A DNA stretch of 64,000 nt, taken from contig ML680046.1 of the NCBI GenBank assembly GCA_007922225.1, positions 978,660-1,042,659 of the forward strand, given 5' to 3'. Numbering within the stretch: the stretch's first letter is position 1; every line of letters begins with the position of its first letter. Source of the stretch: Emydura subglobosa (taxonomy: Eukaryota > Chordata > Testudines > Chelidae). Positions 52,698 through 64,000 of this stretch are shown in pieces. The notes under the pieces are model-generated. The model did no database searches. It was not told the DNA's origin and saw nothing but the letters and a program-made list of their open reading frames with translations. The translations under genes were made by a program, and so were the position numbers.

Positions 52698-55600
52698 AAA
52701 TGTATAGGTTCAATAAAGTTATTGTTGTTCACTGCAAATGGCTCCCAGAAACAGCTCTGAACATCCTCTTCTTAGGCTCATAGAGGGTCTCTTCCCAATG
52801 TATGTCTGCCTCCATCCTGTGGAGGTGGGGGAAATGTTGTCTCCATTGCCCCATCCCCCCTGCAATCCTCAGAAGTCCTCCACTGAGGCTGTGCATAGAA
52901 GGAGATTTAGCATGGGGCTTAGCTGAGAAAGGATGGGGAGGGGCAAGTGCCGCACCATCCGTGCTCAGTTCCTGGATGTTTGTGCAGAAATCCAGAAATC
53001 TCAAAGCTTCACTAACTGCTTTCATCACTGCTTTTGAGCAACTACAAACTCAGCCAGTGGGAGAGTGACACCCACTGGATCTGTGTAGCTAGGGGCAAGG
53101 GGCGATCCAAGCAACAATAGGGAAGCTGTAGATAAGCATGCAAATGGCTCCTGCCTCCCCTGATGTCTGGGACTGAGACACCTAGTAAATAAGGGGTCAA
53201 GACACCGCTCCCTTTGTGAATTCTGCACCACCCCAAAGCCTCTAGGTTTGAGGGGATGCTTACAGGAGCCACTGCAAGAGAATGTTTTCTCCTGGGACAG
53301 ATTTGCCCTGACAGTATTTAATATTAAGTGATGGAAACAGAATCCAGTTCCCCTGAATGCTAGTTATCTACTCTAACCACAAGACCTCTCCTCTTCTGTG
53401 TCCTGCAATATTAGGCACTGGGGAATCAATCGACTCTGTCCCCTATGTTATTTAATACTGACCCCTCTAAATCAATATTAGTACTTTGGGAAAATCTCCA
53501 TTTCTAATGTTTGCCCTACAGCGTTCTGCCTGTTAAACACTTCTAGTATGTCTAAATGGCAGAAATGTTTTGGAGACTGTTACTAATCTAGCAGTATATG
53601 AGTGCACTCTCTGCTTTTAATGACAGGGTTACCAAAGATGCTGAAATACGATTTAGTGTGCGTGTTCAAAAGCTCCCCCTCGGTTCTTTTTCAAACCCAA
53701 AAATAATTTCTTGTCTTTTTAGCAGTAGCTTCTCAAATTATAAGGTGACATCAATTTGCTATGGTAACCACCCCCCCAAAAAATAAGAGCTACATTTGAG
53801 ATGGGATTTTCAAGGAGCAGGGATATAATAGGTATAGCTTTATACTGTCAAACCTTGGATAATGTAGTTAAATCACTATCAGACACCTAACACTGCATAC
53901 ACATGCACAGACATTTTCAGCTGAAAGAGACGTCTGTCAATAGAATGGCTTTTATATTTTATAATAAAATCCCTGGGAAGATGAAACACAAAGTATTTGT
54001 TACCATAATTTGAAATAAAAATGTGATAATCTTTGCTTTATATAAATATACTTTCAATTTATATTAACTGTTTCTATGGTGACACCTTAGACAAGTGCAA
54101 TCACTTGCTCAACTGAATCTAATATTAACTTCAGGGGAAAAACATGTATCTGAAAATAAGTTGTACCATGCTTTCCCCCCAAGACTTTACATGCATTTCA
54201 GTGGTCAGCTGTTTTTTTATTGTGTCTTGTTTATCAGTATGCAACGTTCGTCTCACAAACCTGTTTATGGAAAGTTATCTTTTCTCAGATTAAATGTATT
54301 TTGAGTACACTCTTCAGTGGAAAGAGTCCATGAACAAAACCACAAATGTGATCACAGATCACATGTGGGTTTTTTTATAGCTCATTGCAAACAAAAGCTA
54401 AAGGCAGCTTCAGAAAAGTCACACACATGGGATTTTCATAGACCTTTTCAGTTTAAGACTACAAATTCTCAGGCCCTGCCTTTCCGTTGGTGTAGATCAA
54501 CGAAGCTCTGTTTCCTTAACTGGACCTACAGTGACTTTCACCAGCTGAGGAACTGGCCATGAGTCTCAAAGTGTAAGCTCATAATTTACAACGAAGAAAT
54601 AACGCACAACATAAAATCCTAGGACATCAAACAACTGGGGAACCTAAAACAAGCAGCAATTTCTTTGGACCACATCAGGTTGCCTTATATCAATGCAGCA
54701 ATTTAAGTAGATCAGCTAGACTGGAAGTGACCATTCCTGATTTCTGCATATTGATCCAGGGAAAGAATGCTTGATCAAAGAAAGAGTGTTCATTATATTC
54801 AGGGTTGTGTGTGTGATTTTCCTACCAATGTCCACTTAAATTATATCAAAGGCTTCTGAGTGCATAGTATAGCCAAAGCTAGTTGATAGGATAAACAGAC
54901 AAGAAAGAGAAATCTATAGAAGAGTGACATGCCATAAAACACTGTTGGTCAATTCTGTTGTCATTTGAACTTGTGAAACCCCATCGATTTCAGGAAGTAA
55001 TGGAGAGGAGCATTTTGACCCATCACTTGTCTTATATCCCTAATGCCCTTTTGTGGAATTGACAGACAGTTTGGAAATCCAACCGATTTTGGGACGTTGT
55101 AGAAGGCTGGGATTTCCACATTGAGGCACAGTCTTTCTGTGGTATTCCTTGGGTTTCTGTTCTTGAGGACACTAGGACAATCAGACTTCCCTGTAGAAGT
55201 GCAATCACACCCAGGAAAGTTGGGTGGGAGCAGGCGTGGGAGTGAGGACACATAAGTTCTGCAGTTGCAGGATAATAAGAAGTTGGCAGTGATAATACTG
55301 CTTTTATCTATGCCAATGGAGGCAAAATAACAAGGCCACCATGCATGCATCCAGCTCAAAACATGCTCTCAGATATAGAGTGGGAGCTAATACTGAGACT
55401 GGAAATTCCCTCAGCTTTCCCATGGAATGATGCTAAGTCAAGTTTCCTAATAGAGACTTAGCCATAGGCCAATGCACCAAAAGCAAAAGACCGTACAACA
55501 AGACTTAAAATTAAATCCAGAATTTTAAACCATTAAAATACATATATAACCAAATAAAAAAGACCATAAAACCATTAAACCATATAGAATCACCATGCTG

Positions 55601-56849
55601 CTTGCCTTTTTCTTATTTTAGTGGCTGATTATGCAAACAGGGGATCCGCTCAGACTACAGGTTCATTGCCAGTTCCTAACTTATAGTCAATTATCTGAGA
55701 AGTCATAGCAAAAGGCATCTAGGACAAAAGCATAGGAAGCCATTTTGACCTCTAGTGGCAATACAAATGACAATATAATGACTAATGGGGTTGATCTTTC
55801 ACCTGCACAGAGCTGCGTGGACAGAGGCAGATAAGTTTCTCAATGCCAGTATATTGGCCTTCTAAGTAAGTTGACTGCATAGACTGAAAACAGAGAGCTG
55901 TAAAGGCCGTCTACTTCTTATTGGACAAGTGTCTAAATATCTGGATAAACCTGAGTCTTTTTAACAAGGGGGAAACCACGGTGACATTTTTGTAATGGAA
56001 ACAAGTGTCATGTCTAGTTGCTCATTCATATCCTCTAATCTCAACTTCATTAGGGATTTCCCATTTTTAAACTGAAAATTGAGGAGTGATGCCATGAAGA
56101 TCAGTCCTGAACTCCACTCCTCAGATTTGGCTACATGGAATCCACCTGCAGGATTATAGGAACTTCAGCATTGATACAAATGTGATATCACCGCAACCTC
56201 ACCCTGGCCTCACAGATTTTGTCTGACTGGGGCAGGTGTTCTGCTCCTTCAATCTGAAATGCATCTCTGTTTGCTTCTCTGCTTCCTCATGCAGCATTTT
56301 GCTTCTACACTGCCGGCTTATCCTATGTTTAAGGCCCATATTCCCTTTTGGATACATCTGCTCTATGTCAAAGGCAAAGACAGGAACTTCTCTATGGCTA
56401 GGTAACAAGCATGGCTGCTCTTTGAAAGCTGTGAGCCAATTAAAAGGGAAAGTACCAAAATATATGACAGATCCACAAGTGTATTTTGAATGAATGCTGA
56501 ACAAAGATCAAGGGACTCACAATTAATTTCTTGATATCTACATCTGCAGTTTGTTAGCATTGCACCTGTTTCAGCATCAGAGGTACATGAGTTTATGACT
56601 CTAGCTTGCTGTGCAGTGTTATAGGTCTATGAATATTCACACAGCTGCTCCTATAACTGGATGATTATTTCAGCAGAAATATCTGCTTCCATTATGCTGT
56701 AGAAATGAGAAAAAAAATCTAGCTAAATAAAAGATAGTGGGCCACGGTGCTGGTAGAGCTGATGACATGGCATACTTGGCCCTTTGTGGCACCTGATGGA
56801 AGCTCCACAGTCCTACTACATCCCACCCCAGGAAAGGAGCAGCGAAGGT
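52698..56849. other. No gene; one MIR-like scrap near 53.33-53.40 kb
   Basis: CAGAATCCAGTTCCCCTGAA then CTACTCTAACCACAAGACC is a reverse MIR head. Frames at 54961-55359 (132 codons, minus) and 56199-56504 (101, minus) have no domain I recognise. The block at 52.74-53.26 kb is GC-richer than its surroundings and may be an unknown repeat. Confidence 0.4.
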
Positions 56850-57300
56850 GGGTCTTCCAGACCTGCCTAGAGAAGGCTTGCAGAAGCAGCCAATCAAAGC
56901 CCAGCAGGCTCAAATAAAAAGAGCCAGGGGAGGGGGAGAGGTAGTAGATTAGTTTCTGGCAGAGATGGAGGGTAAGAAAGGGTGTTTGGCTATAGAAATT
57001 TGAGAGCTAGTTAGAGTTTGGTTCTCGATGCATTTGCTTAAGCTGGGAGAGAGAGAACCTGGGAACTTTAACTCTAAGATAAGTGGTGAAGATAAAGAAG
57101 TCAGCTGGGAAGAGGCCCAGGGAAATAGCAGCAATGAATTGAGGTAGGTTGTAAGGCTGCTGTTTATGGGGTTCATGGGTTGGAACCTAGAGTAGTGGGT
57201 AGGCCTGAATTCCTTCATCAGTGAAGTGGTGTAAACCCCAAAAAGGGGACCTAGGTTGTTGGGAAACTGGAGTGAAAGACTGAATTTAAAGGGCCTGAAG
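56850..57300 (+). repeat. LTR-like fragment
   Basis: CAGCCAATCAAAGCCCAGCA followed by CTCAAATAAAAAGAGCCAGG resembles a CCAAT box and TATA-like motif of an LTR promoter region. A purine-rich stretch continues after it. No paired LTR, ends or coding sequence. Confidence 0.35.
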
Positions 57301-57488
57301 CTGCTGAGGGCAAAGGAACTCTCTGCTACCCTGCAAGGGGTTCATTTTGAACTTTGTGATTTGGCTGCAGGACTAGTCCACAGAAGGCTTTGAGTCACTG
57401 AAGATCCACCAACAACAGCTTACAACCTGCAAGGGGTGCTAGGAGCAGGAAAAGCCCTGAAGTGCAGTGCCACATGCAGCAGCAAGAA

Positions 57489-57555
57489 GTGTTCAGGTGG
57501 TGTGTGTCCCCTGTTATAGGTGTGTTCAGGTGGTGTGTGTGCCCTGTCATCAAAT
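57489..57555 (+). repeat. 33-bp tandem duplication
   Basis: GTGTTCAGGTGGTGTGTGTC then GTGTTCAGGTGGTGTGTGTG, each followed by CCCTGT, lie 33 bp apart. Confidence 0.8.
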
Positions 57556-57769
57556 CTAGGCTGTGATAAGTAATGGGCAGAAGTTAGTGTTATCTGAGAA
57601 CACAGCCTAGGCATATGGGTCTTTAGGGCCTGTGTGAAATGAATTGAGGATCTGTCTAGTTCCTTGTCAATTGATTGGTGTTTGTGAGCAGAAGCCAAGG
57701 GGAAGGGATTCAGGAGAGAATGAGAGGAGTGGTGTTTAAGGCAAGAGTTGTAAATGGCCCTTCTATACT

Positions 57770-57850
57770 TGGATTATAAACTCTTGGGGCAGTGAACATC
57801 CTTATCTGTGACGGAGCTCTTAGGTGCCACTGCAATACACAATAATAATC
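57770..57850 (+). repeat. L2/MIR-type 3' tail fragment
   Basis: AAACTCTTGGGGCAGTGAAC, TTAGGTGCCACTGCAATACA and CAATAATAATCAT match 'aagctctttggggcaggga ... taggtgctac.gcaatacaaataataat'. Confidence 0.65.
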
Positions 57851-57939
57851 ATCAAGTTGCTTTGGTGATTGGGGGAAGAGAGATGGTTGTTGGTCAAGGA
57901 CAAGATGGGAGACACTGAGTTTGTTTTTATGCGGAGGGG

Positions 57940-58400
57940 AATGTCATGACTGGAACGTGGGTGGTCTGACCTCGTGGTCAAGGCAGGGGTCAAATACCAA
58001 AAGTCAGAATCTGAGACAGGACAGAGGGCAAACCAAAAATCAGTTGTCAGGCAGCAGGCAGGGTCAGGTTTCCAGGAAATCAGAAGCAGGAGACACATTT
58101 GAGAACAGAACCACAAATCACTAACCAAAGTCAGGTGGGGTCAGGATGCCAGAAAGTCAAACCAGAGGAGCAGGAGCAGAAAGCACAAGGCACACTGTCC
58201 AGAGCAAGGTAGATCATGGACAATTTCCTGTTCCTGTGCTGGGTTTATATAGAAGCCGTGAATGAATCAGGAGACGCAGCATTCTGCCAATCAGATTATT
58301 GGACTGGAGTCCTCTCTTGGGGGTTCAGCTTCTATCCCAACAACTGGCAGCAGGTTGGAACCTACTAGCTTTTAACAGCCCAGTGTACAAGGGTTCCAGA
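57940..58400 (-). repeat. LTR-like repeat with CAG-rich quasi-repeats
   Basis: A stretch of recurring GGTCAG / CCAGGAAATCAG / CAGGCAGGG units (57960-58200), then GGGTTTATATAGAAGCC and CAATCAGATTATTGG. It resembles turtle LTR repeats made of CAG/GTCA motifs. Orientation is uncertain, ends undefined, no coding sequence. Confidence 0.35.
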
Positions 58401-60504
58401 CCCATTGTCCATGATAAATAAGGAAGGAGCTAAAAGGGGAGGTTGAAGATTGTAAAATTAGGACAATTATCAGAAAGGGATGGGTTAAAGGAAAGACTGA
58501 AGGTAGATGAAAGCAAGTCATCTGAGAGGTGCCATCTGATATTGTAGTCTGTAGAAATGCTGAATATTCCTCATCTGACCCTAACTTTTTTATGAGTGGG
58601 GAAGGAATGCAACTACTAACCTCATAACATTGAATTCAGCATTAAGGGGTTTTTTTCTGTCAGTGAAACTCCATTAGGACTTAATACAAACACATGGCTT
58701 TTTTATTGTCATATTTCCTGATAAAAATCAACTATTTCGGATCCACGTTTCAAGGTCAAAACTGATGCCTTACTTTCATGATCACTGGAAGGATTTTTTT
58801 TTTTGTAAACAAACTATAATAGATCAAGTCAATATCCACTTCAGCCTTCTCACATACTAATGTTACCTTTGTCAGAACTGGAGATAGCTTTCTTTGATAG
58901 AGGGTTCCCTTGCTGTCTGGTTTTCAACCTATTTCCCAAGGAAAGTCAAAGAGCTGCACTAGCTGGAATGCTACAATAAACTCACAATGTTTTTCATAAA
59001 CACTCAAGGAGATTTTTGCCAGAAGTGAGATTGTACCAACATTAAATGAAAGAATTAGAAGCAATTTAGATTGCCTCTCTTCCCCTACACTTTGTGTCAG
59101 TCAGCAAAACTTGTTGACTGGTAAATAGTGATTGTTTTTGTGAATCAAAGTGCTAGTGTGCTTCACTGTGATTGGCATGGTCATGTTGGTGGTTAGAATA
59201 TTGAGTTAACCAGTAGGTATATTCCGTTTCACATGCTTTTAGCATGAATGATCACTTGTTCAAAAACTCATGCGCTAAGACTATTATTTTTATCATTGGT
59301 TAGTCTCCTGTTTAAAAAGTTGCCATTATTCAATTTCAAGGGGAGAACAGCACAGAAACAAAATCATGGGATTTAGGTCACATAACACAGGAAAAATAAC
59401 AAACAGCAAAAAGACAAAGCAAACAGTTTGAAAAACAAACAAAAACTTCTGTATGTCCATCAATACTACCCCCTACCCGCACCTGATATTTTGTAATAAA
59501 GTTAGTAATGAATATTGGAAGATAATTAGGATCAGTCACAAAGGAGCCATGGGGGGGACAGCTAACTTAATCACAAAACATAGTCAAACTATTTATTTTG
59601 ACTTGCATCTTAGCAGTTGGAGAAATACCACTAACTGATCATCACCACCATCCCTCTGCCTATAAAAGATGGTTCCCTACAACTTATTTTCTAACATCAT
59701 GCCTTGAATATAAATTGCTTGGGGACTAATTTTGTTGCATCAGTTTCACAGCAATGTAAGTCAATTGAAATCAATGGAGTTTCTCCTGATTTAGACCAGA
59801 ATCATGGCCTGAGGTCAGCAATCTGATTCCATGTAGCTGAGACATGGTTTGGAAATATCACAGGAGACCTCTTTTAGAACTTGAACAAACCAGTGTTTGG
59901 TTAATTTAAAAATATCAAAGCAGCTCTATTCACACACACTTTCTGCAGCTATATTTAAACTGTTGTGCAGCAGATCACAAAAACCACTGCAGTATGTGAT
60001 CTGGCAAATGTAAAGGGCTAAAATATGATCTAAATGAAGAATACTAGTTCTGGGTAGAAAACACTTCTTTTTAAGAAAAACACATGTTAACATTCAGATC
60101 AACTGAAGAGAGATTTAGGAGGGATTAGATTGACAGTACATTGAAGGTCTTACAGAACAGCAGTTGTAGCTGAAGGAAGAGACATGTTTGGAGAAGTTTT
60201 TATTAGGGGAAGGCCTTTTCTCTAAGGGGACATTTAACCCTGTGCAGAAGGCCAGCATAAGACCTATCAAAGCTTTAGGGTTAAAAGTTTCAGGAGTTCA
60301 GGGTTAGGTTTTCAAATGTTCAGTACCCACAATCAGGATGTGATTTCTTTTTCAAAACTCAGCTCCTACTTAGGCACCTGTATAAGGGCCAGAGTCCAGC
60401 TGCTAACAGTGTTGTTGTTTTATGCGTAAGGCCTGAGGTAGTAACTAGGCCTCACATCCACTTGGGAACTAGGCCTAAATACTTTTGAGAATTTGGGCCT
60501 AGGA
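58401..60504. other. No recognisable feature
   Basis: AT-rich. Near 59765, TTGAAATCAATGGAGTTTC then CTGATTTAGACCAG is a scrap of the short sauropsid repeat seen elsewhere. No gene. Confidence 0.4.
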
Positions 60505-60805
60505 ACCGCAGTCATGGACCAGGACCCATTTGTACCAGGTGCTGTACAAACCCAACATAAAGACAGTCCTAGACCCAAAGAGTTTCCAATCTATAAAACT
60601 GGAGACAACATGTGGAAACAGATGGGGGATCCCAAGGAATCAGTGCAGTAATACAAGGGATCATGACAAACTGTGGTTTGAGCACACCTGCTGCCTAATG
60701 GTGATTATGTTTTTTGTGGGAAAAGAGTTTTAGGTAGGGATTTGAGGGATGAGAATGAGGTAGCTTTATGTCTGTTTACAGGGAGGTCTTCCCAGATTTG
60801 AGGGG
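60505..60805 (+). repeat. L2-like LINE 3' region
   Basis: ACCAGGTGCTGTACAAACCC, AAAGACAGTCCTAGACCCAA, AGAGTTTCCAATCTATAAAA, then AGTTTTAGGTAGGGATTTGA, AATGAGGTAGCTTTATG and TTTACAGGGAGGTCTTCCC. Same order as 48979-49485. Confidence 0.75.
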
Positions 60806-62639
60806 TAATGTGGCCAGATTTTCAGAAGAGCTCAGCCTTTACATTAATGGTCAGCCTTCACACACGTCTTTCGAATCTGGCAACTTACTCTGCTGACAAA
60901 CTGGGAGCTGAGCATTTTTTAAATCTGGTCCAGGGGATAGATGCTGAAGGTTTAGTAGGACTTGAATGGCTTTGTGCTACGCAGACTTACAGACGTGAAT
61001 TTCACTCCAACAGTGTAACTGAATGGCTTCAGTCACTTTTATTATTACTGTACTTCTGACTCTAATATCTTAATAAAGCAATATGCTAAAAAGAAATGGA
61101 AAACTAATTGGCTGCATTTGACTGCTGTAGCATCAATCACACATCCATCCATCCATCTATCCATTTAATTAAAGCAACTGAAGTTTCCCTCAGAAGTAAT
61201 AAACAAAATACATCCTTCAATTAGTTCAAGCATTTCAAGAGGTCCATTTCATTTCGCTGGGTACGGTAAATCAAATCTGTGCATTGCAGGGAGCTGGCTG
61301 GCAAGAACTCTGATGTACTAAAGCTCCATGTAAATTAAGAAAATATCCTTATATTCAAAATCTTCCATGTATGTATTAAACTTGAAAATCAATGGGTAGG
61401 TGCAACAGCTGATTTTCAAATACAACAAACTTTCACAATTATTTACTTTCTTTCCACATAACCAAATCCTCGTACTACTCCTGGAAGTTTGGGCTATTTA
61501 CCCAGCAAGAAAATTCCTGCTCTCTCAGGTCAAGAAGATACGTGCAAGCTCTATATGCTCTATAGAACTTGTCACTGGACCAGTGCTTTCTTTAGGCTCA
61601 AAGCACTCAGGTCCAGATCCTCAGAATTATTTTGGCACCTAACTGCCATTGAAATAAAAAATACACTGTGCATAAGCTCAAATGCTTGTGTCTTTAAATA
61701 AAATAAGAAGATGGTTTCTGTCAATATAAGACATTACCTCAGGCACCTTCTCTCTCCAATATTCTGGAAGCAGCTGGGCTACAATAACACTGCAAACAAA
61801 AATTGAAATCAATGGCAGTTCAGTATCTATGTTTAAGAATCTGGGCTACACTGCTAGTGATAGCACCATGTACTTGTTATAGATGACAGCACATGGGTTC
61901 ATCAGAATCTGCTCCCACTACAAACTTCCCATCAACTCAAAAGTCCGGATTCTCCTAAAAACCACCTAAGACTCTTGAGTCTGCAAGCTAGGCTGGAAAA
62001 TATCAAAGAGACCAGTTTTGTCATGGGATTGAAGGTTCCAACTTTCTTTTTGGTCAAATCAGACACACTATGAGATCAGCTTGTTTCTCAGTATGTCAGT
62101 TCTTCCACTTCTGGTCCTTACCATCATACCACAGAGAGAACTATAAAAAGGGTAATCTAAGATAGAAAAAACCTTCATTAAGTATTTCTTGCTTTGTTTA
62201 AAGTTGGTTAAACAGTGAGTGCTGGTGAAATTTAATAAAGTATAGTGAGTTTTCATGACCGACATGATTCTTGAGCACTTACATTGTGTGTCTCATCCGA
62301 GTTTTAAACACTAAGTGCTATGCAGGAGAGCTAGATAATTTTTCATTCAACATTTTTTAAAAGAAAAATGAAAATTTAGTCCACAAAACAATAGTTTTCA
62401 CTGTATTTTAATTTATTTAAACAATGTTCAGATTCTCAGTTAAAACAACTTTCAGTTTTCAGATATTTTTCTTAAACATTTTTAAGGATTTTCTGTTACA
62501 TGGAAAACTTCAAAAAATAATACATTTTTTATTACATTTTCTGACCTGCTCTTCTCTGGAACGTCACATACTTGTACCAGATCTAAATGTGATCCTTAAT
62601 GCATGTATTTCATTTGTGAGCATTTTATAGGTTAGATGT
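60806..62639. other. No gene; microsatellite at 61.14 kb
   Basis: Includes the (ATCC)n stretch listed separately. Otherwise AT-rich and unrecognised. Confidence 0.4.
61142..61167 (+). repeat. (ATCC)n microsatellite
   Basis: CATCCATCCATCCATCTATCC, i.e. four to five tetranucleotide units with one T variant. Confidence 0.85.
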
Positions 62640-62742
62640 ATTACAGTAGCACTTAGGAGGCCTAGTCACGGGCCAGGGCCCCACTGAGCTATGTGTTGTG
62701 CAAACACAGATTAAAAAGATGATCCGTCTCCAATGACTGGAG
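62640..62742 (+). repeat. L2-like fragment
   Basis: ATTACAGTAGCACTTAGGAGG, here in parts, GGCCAGGGCCCCACTGAGCT and GTTGTGCAAACACAGAT match the start of the same L2-like repeat as 48979 and 60505. Confidence 0.65.
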
Positions 62743-63599
62743 GCTGAGGGGAGCACCGGTGTAACAGTGCTCCTTTCGAATACCCCATTCTCTTTGGCTG
62801 GTGGGATGACAATATGCCCTCTTGTTTGAGTCGATTTTAACCACTACTTCTTGAACTCAGCCTGCACTATTCGCTGGTGCAGAGAGGTTGCAGAGTTATG
62901 CTGTGCCTTCTTCAGGATGCTTTAGTGGGAGGGGCAAACTGCAGTGGAACCAAGGAACATAGCGGGGAGTTTTTTTGTGCCTTCCCTTTTTCGCATACCC
63001 ATGCAGAAGTCTGTTACACTCTAGCCCTCAGTGTAAAGCATAATCCACTTTCTGCGTGAGTCATCCATAATACCAAATGTTCAGAGGGATTCAATAATTA
63101 GACAGAAACATCTATCTAGTACCCCGTCCCCCATGAACTCTGTCTCTGATCACACAGCAGATTCTATCAGTCTAAGATACTTACATGGTCTTCACTACCT
63201 TTGTGCCTCACGATTGTCTGATGTACTTATCCTCACAACTGGAGCTAATTGGAAAAGAGATTTTTCTGTCCCAGCAATATTGGTTGTTATCTCAAATGGG
63301 GACAAAGTCAAAATTTTGAATGTTTTGGTGAAATAAAATTCTGGGAAAAAATAGTCTTGAAATGTTTGTATTGATTTCAACATTTTAAAGATTTTTAAAG
63401 AATTGTAGAAAACAAGGTAAATGTAAGTCATTTTGAAACAAAAAAATGAAACTTTGTTCTGACACTTTCAAAAGGGGATTTTTAACATGGTTTTTTTCCA
63501 TTTTTTTTTTTTTTACAAAACTTCATTCAAATTAGTACCATTTCATGAAAGATTTTGGTTTCATCTAAATGGAATTTTCTAACCAGCATTACTCCCAAC
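62743..63599. other. No recognisable feature
   Basis: AT-rich, with T homopolymers at about 63500. No gene. Confidence 0.4.
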
Positions 63600-63768
63600 A
63601 GCTGTGAAGTATAAGACAGGGCTATTATCTCCTTTTTAAGAAGGGGAAACTGTCACAAAGTAACTCATCTAAGGCCACACAGGCAATGATAGAACAGAGA
63701 TTAGAGACCAACCCTCCTGAGTTCCAGTTTAGTGCCCTAACCACAGGACTACCCCTACTTTTGAGAGG
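63600..63768 (-). repeat. MIR SINE, reverse strand
   Basis: The plus strand reads TTTAAGAAGGGGAAACTGTC, AAGGCCACACAGGCAATGAT, CCTGAGTTCCAGTTTAGTGC and CCTAACCACAGGACTACCC. This is the reverse complement of the MIR core and tRNA-like head, almost full length. Confidence 0.75.
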
Positions 63769-64000
63769 CCCACACCTAAGCCTGTCTATAATCATTCAAT
63801 GTCAAAATCCTTCTCACATTCTGAATGGCCTGCCCAGCTGAATAGCCTGATTTTCAGTATTTTCCCTTCTCAATCTCCCTCTGTATGGGAAAATATTTTA
63901 TTATAATACTTAATAAACAAACAGTCTTTCCAAAGAGATTCCATATCTGTGGTCCTAAATCTCAATACATATTTTGAGTTCCAGAACTGACTTGCACAGT
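63769..64000. other. No recognisable feature
   Basis: Window end; nothing recognised. Confidence 0.4.

Noticed and set aside
54961..55359. 132-codon minus-strand frame
   Set aside because: Has a few cysteines but no motif I recognise and no exon-like context.
56199..56504. 101-codon minus-strand frame, overlapped by an 85-codon plus frame
   Set aside because: Both strands are open by chance and neither resembles a known protein.
57940..58200. Coding repeat protein from periodic CAG/GTCA units
   Set aside because: Periodicity is irregular and frames are short; it resembles non-coding LTR repeats.

Overview
The window is about 60% A+T vertebrate nuclear DNA made almost entirely of decayed transposable elements. 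I see no host protein-coding exon, rRNA, tRNA, operon or CRISPR array. The repeat spectrum fits a sauropsid and most likely a turtle. It has several CR1 LINE families, one ending in repeats of the ATTCTATG type; Penelope-like elements (PLEs) with GIY-YIG endonuclease remnants and hammerhead-like 3' tails; Ty3/Gypsy; L2/MIR relics; and palindromic hAT-like MITEs with TGTCTACAC ends. The organism call comes from recalled repeat families, not from a search.

Layout. 1-11.7 kb: sparse old LINE debris (non-CR1 RT tail at 1.8-2.3 kb, PLE relic at 4.5-5.1 kb, old CR1 at 6.1-7.0 kb, young-type CR1 3' end at 8.9-9.3 kb) and a palindromic MITE at 9.66-9.95 kb. 11.7-12.24 kb: two PLE 3' tails as an inverted pair. 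13.5-15.1 kb: a 61-bp segment flanked by 17-bp direct repeats is a reverse-complement copy of DNA 1.4 kb downstream. 16.3-21.6 kb: MIR, CR1 and a second non-CR1 LINE relic. 21.67-23.49 kb: the best-preserved CR1, with a 494-codon open frame spanning the reverse transcriptase. 24.8-25.4 kb: GC-rich repeat with a perfect 30-bp inverted repeat. 26.2-29.3 kb: two minus-strand CR1s and a PLE tail.

31.4-41.0 kb is the most structured part. A minus-strand Ty3/Gypsy element (gag, protease/pol, RT, RNase H, integrase, 3' LTR remnant) has been split twice. A CR1 sits in the integrase tail and itself carries a 1,119-bp solo LTR with a 4-bp target duplication. A block of LTR-like DNA plus a near-complete PLE sits at the start of pol. 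Next to the gag end lies a broken plus-strand gene (41.1-41.94 kb). It resembles an uncharacterised animal family with an acidic DTDV nuclease-like block and a C-terminal cysteine-rich CXC tail. This is the least explained coding material in the window.

42-64 kb: L2-like pieces, old CR1s, a TA-flanked mariner-type MITE (46.58-46.90 kb), another large CR1 (51.28-52.70 kb), MIR fragments, LTR-like fragments and long stretches where I recognise nothing. None of these elements looks fully functional, and nothing here works together as a host pathway. The window is best read as an intergenic or intronic graveyard whose insertion order can partly be reconstructed.
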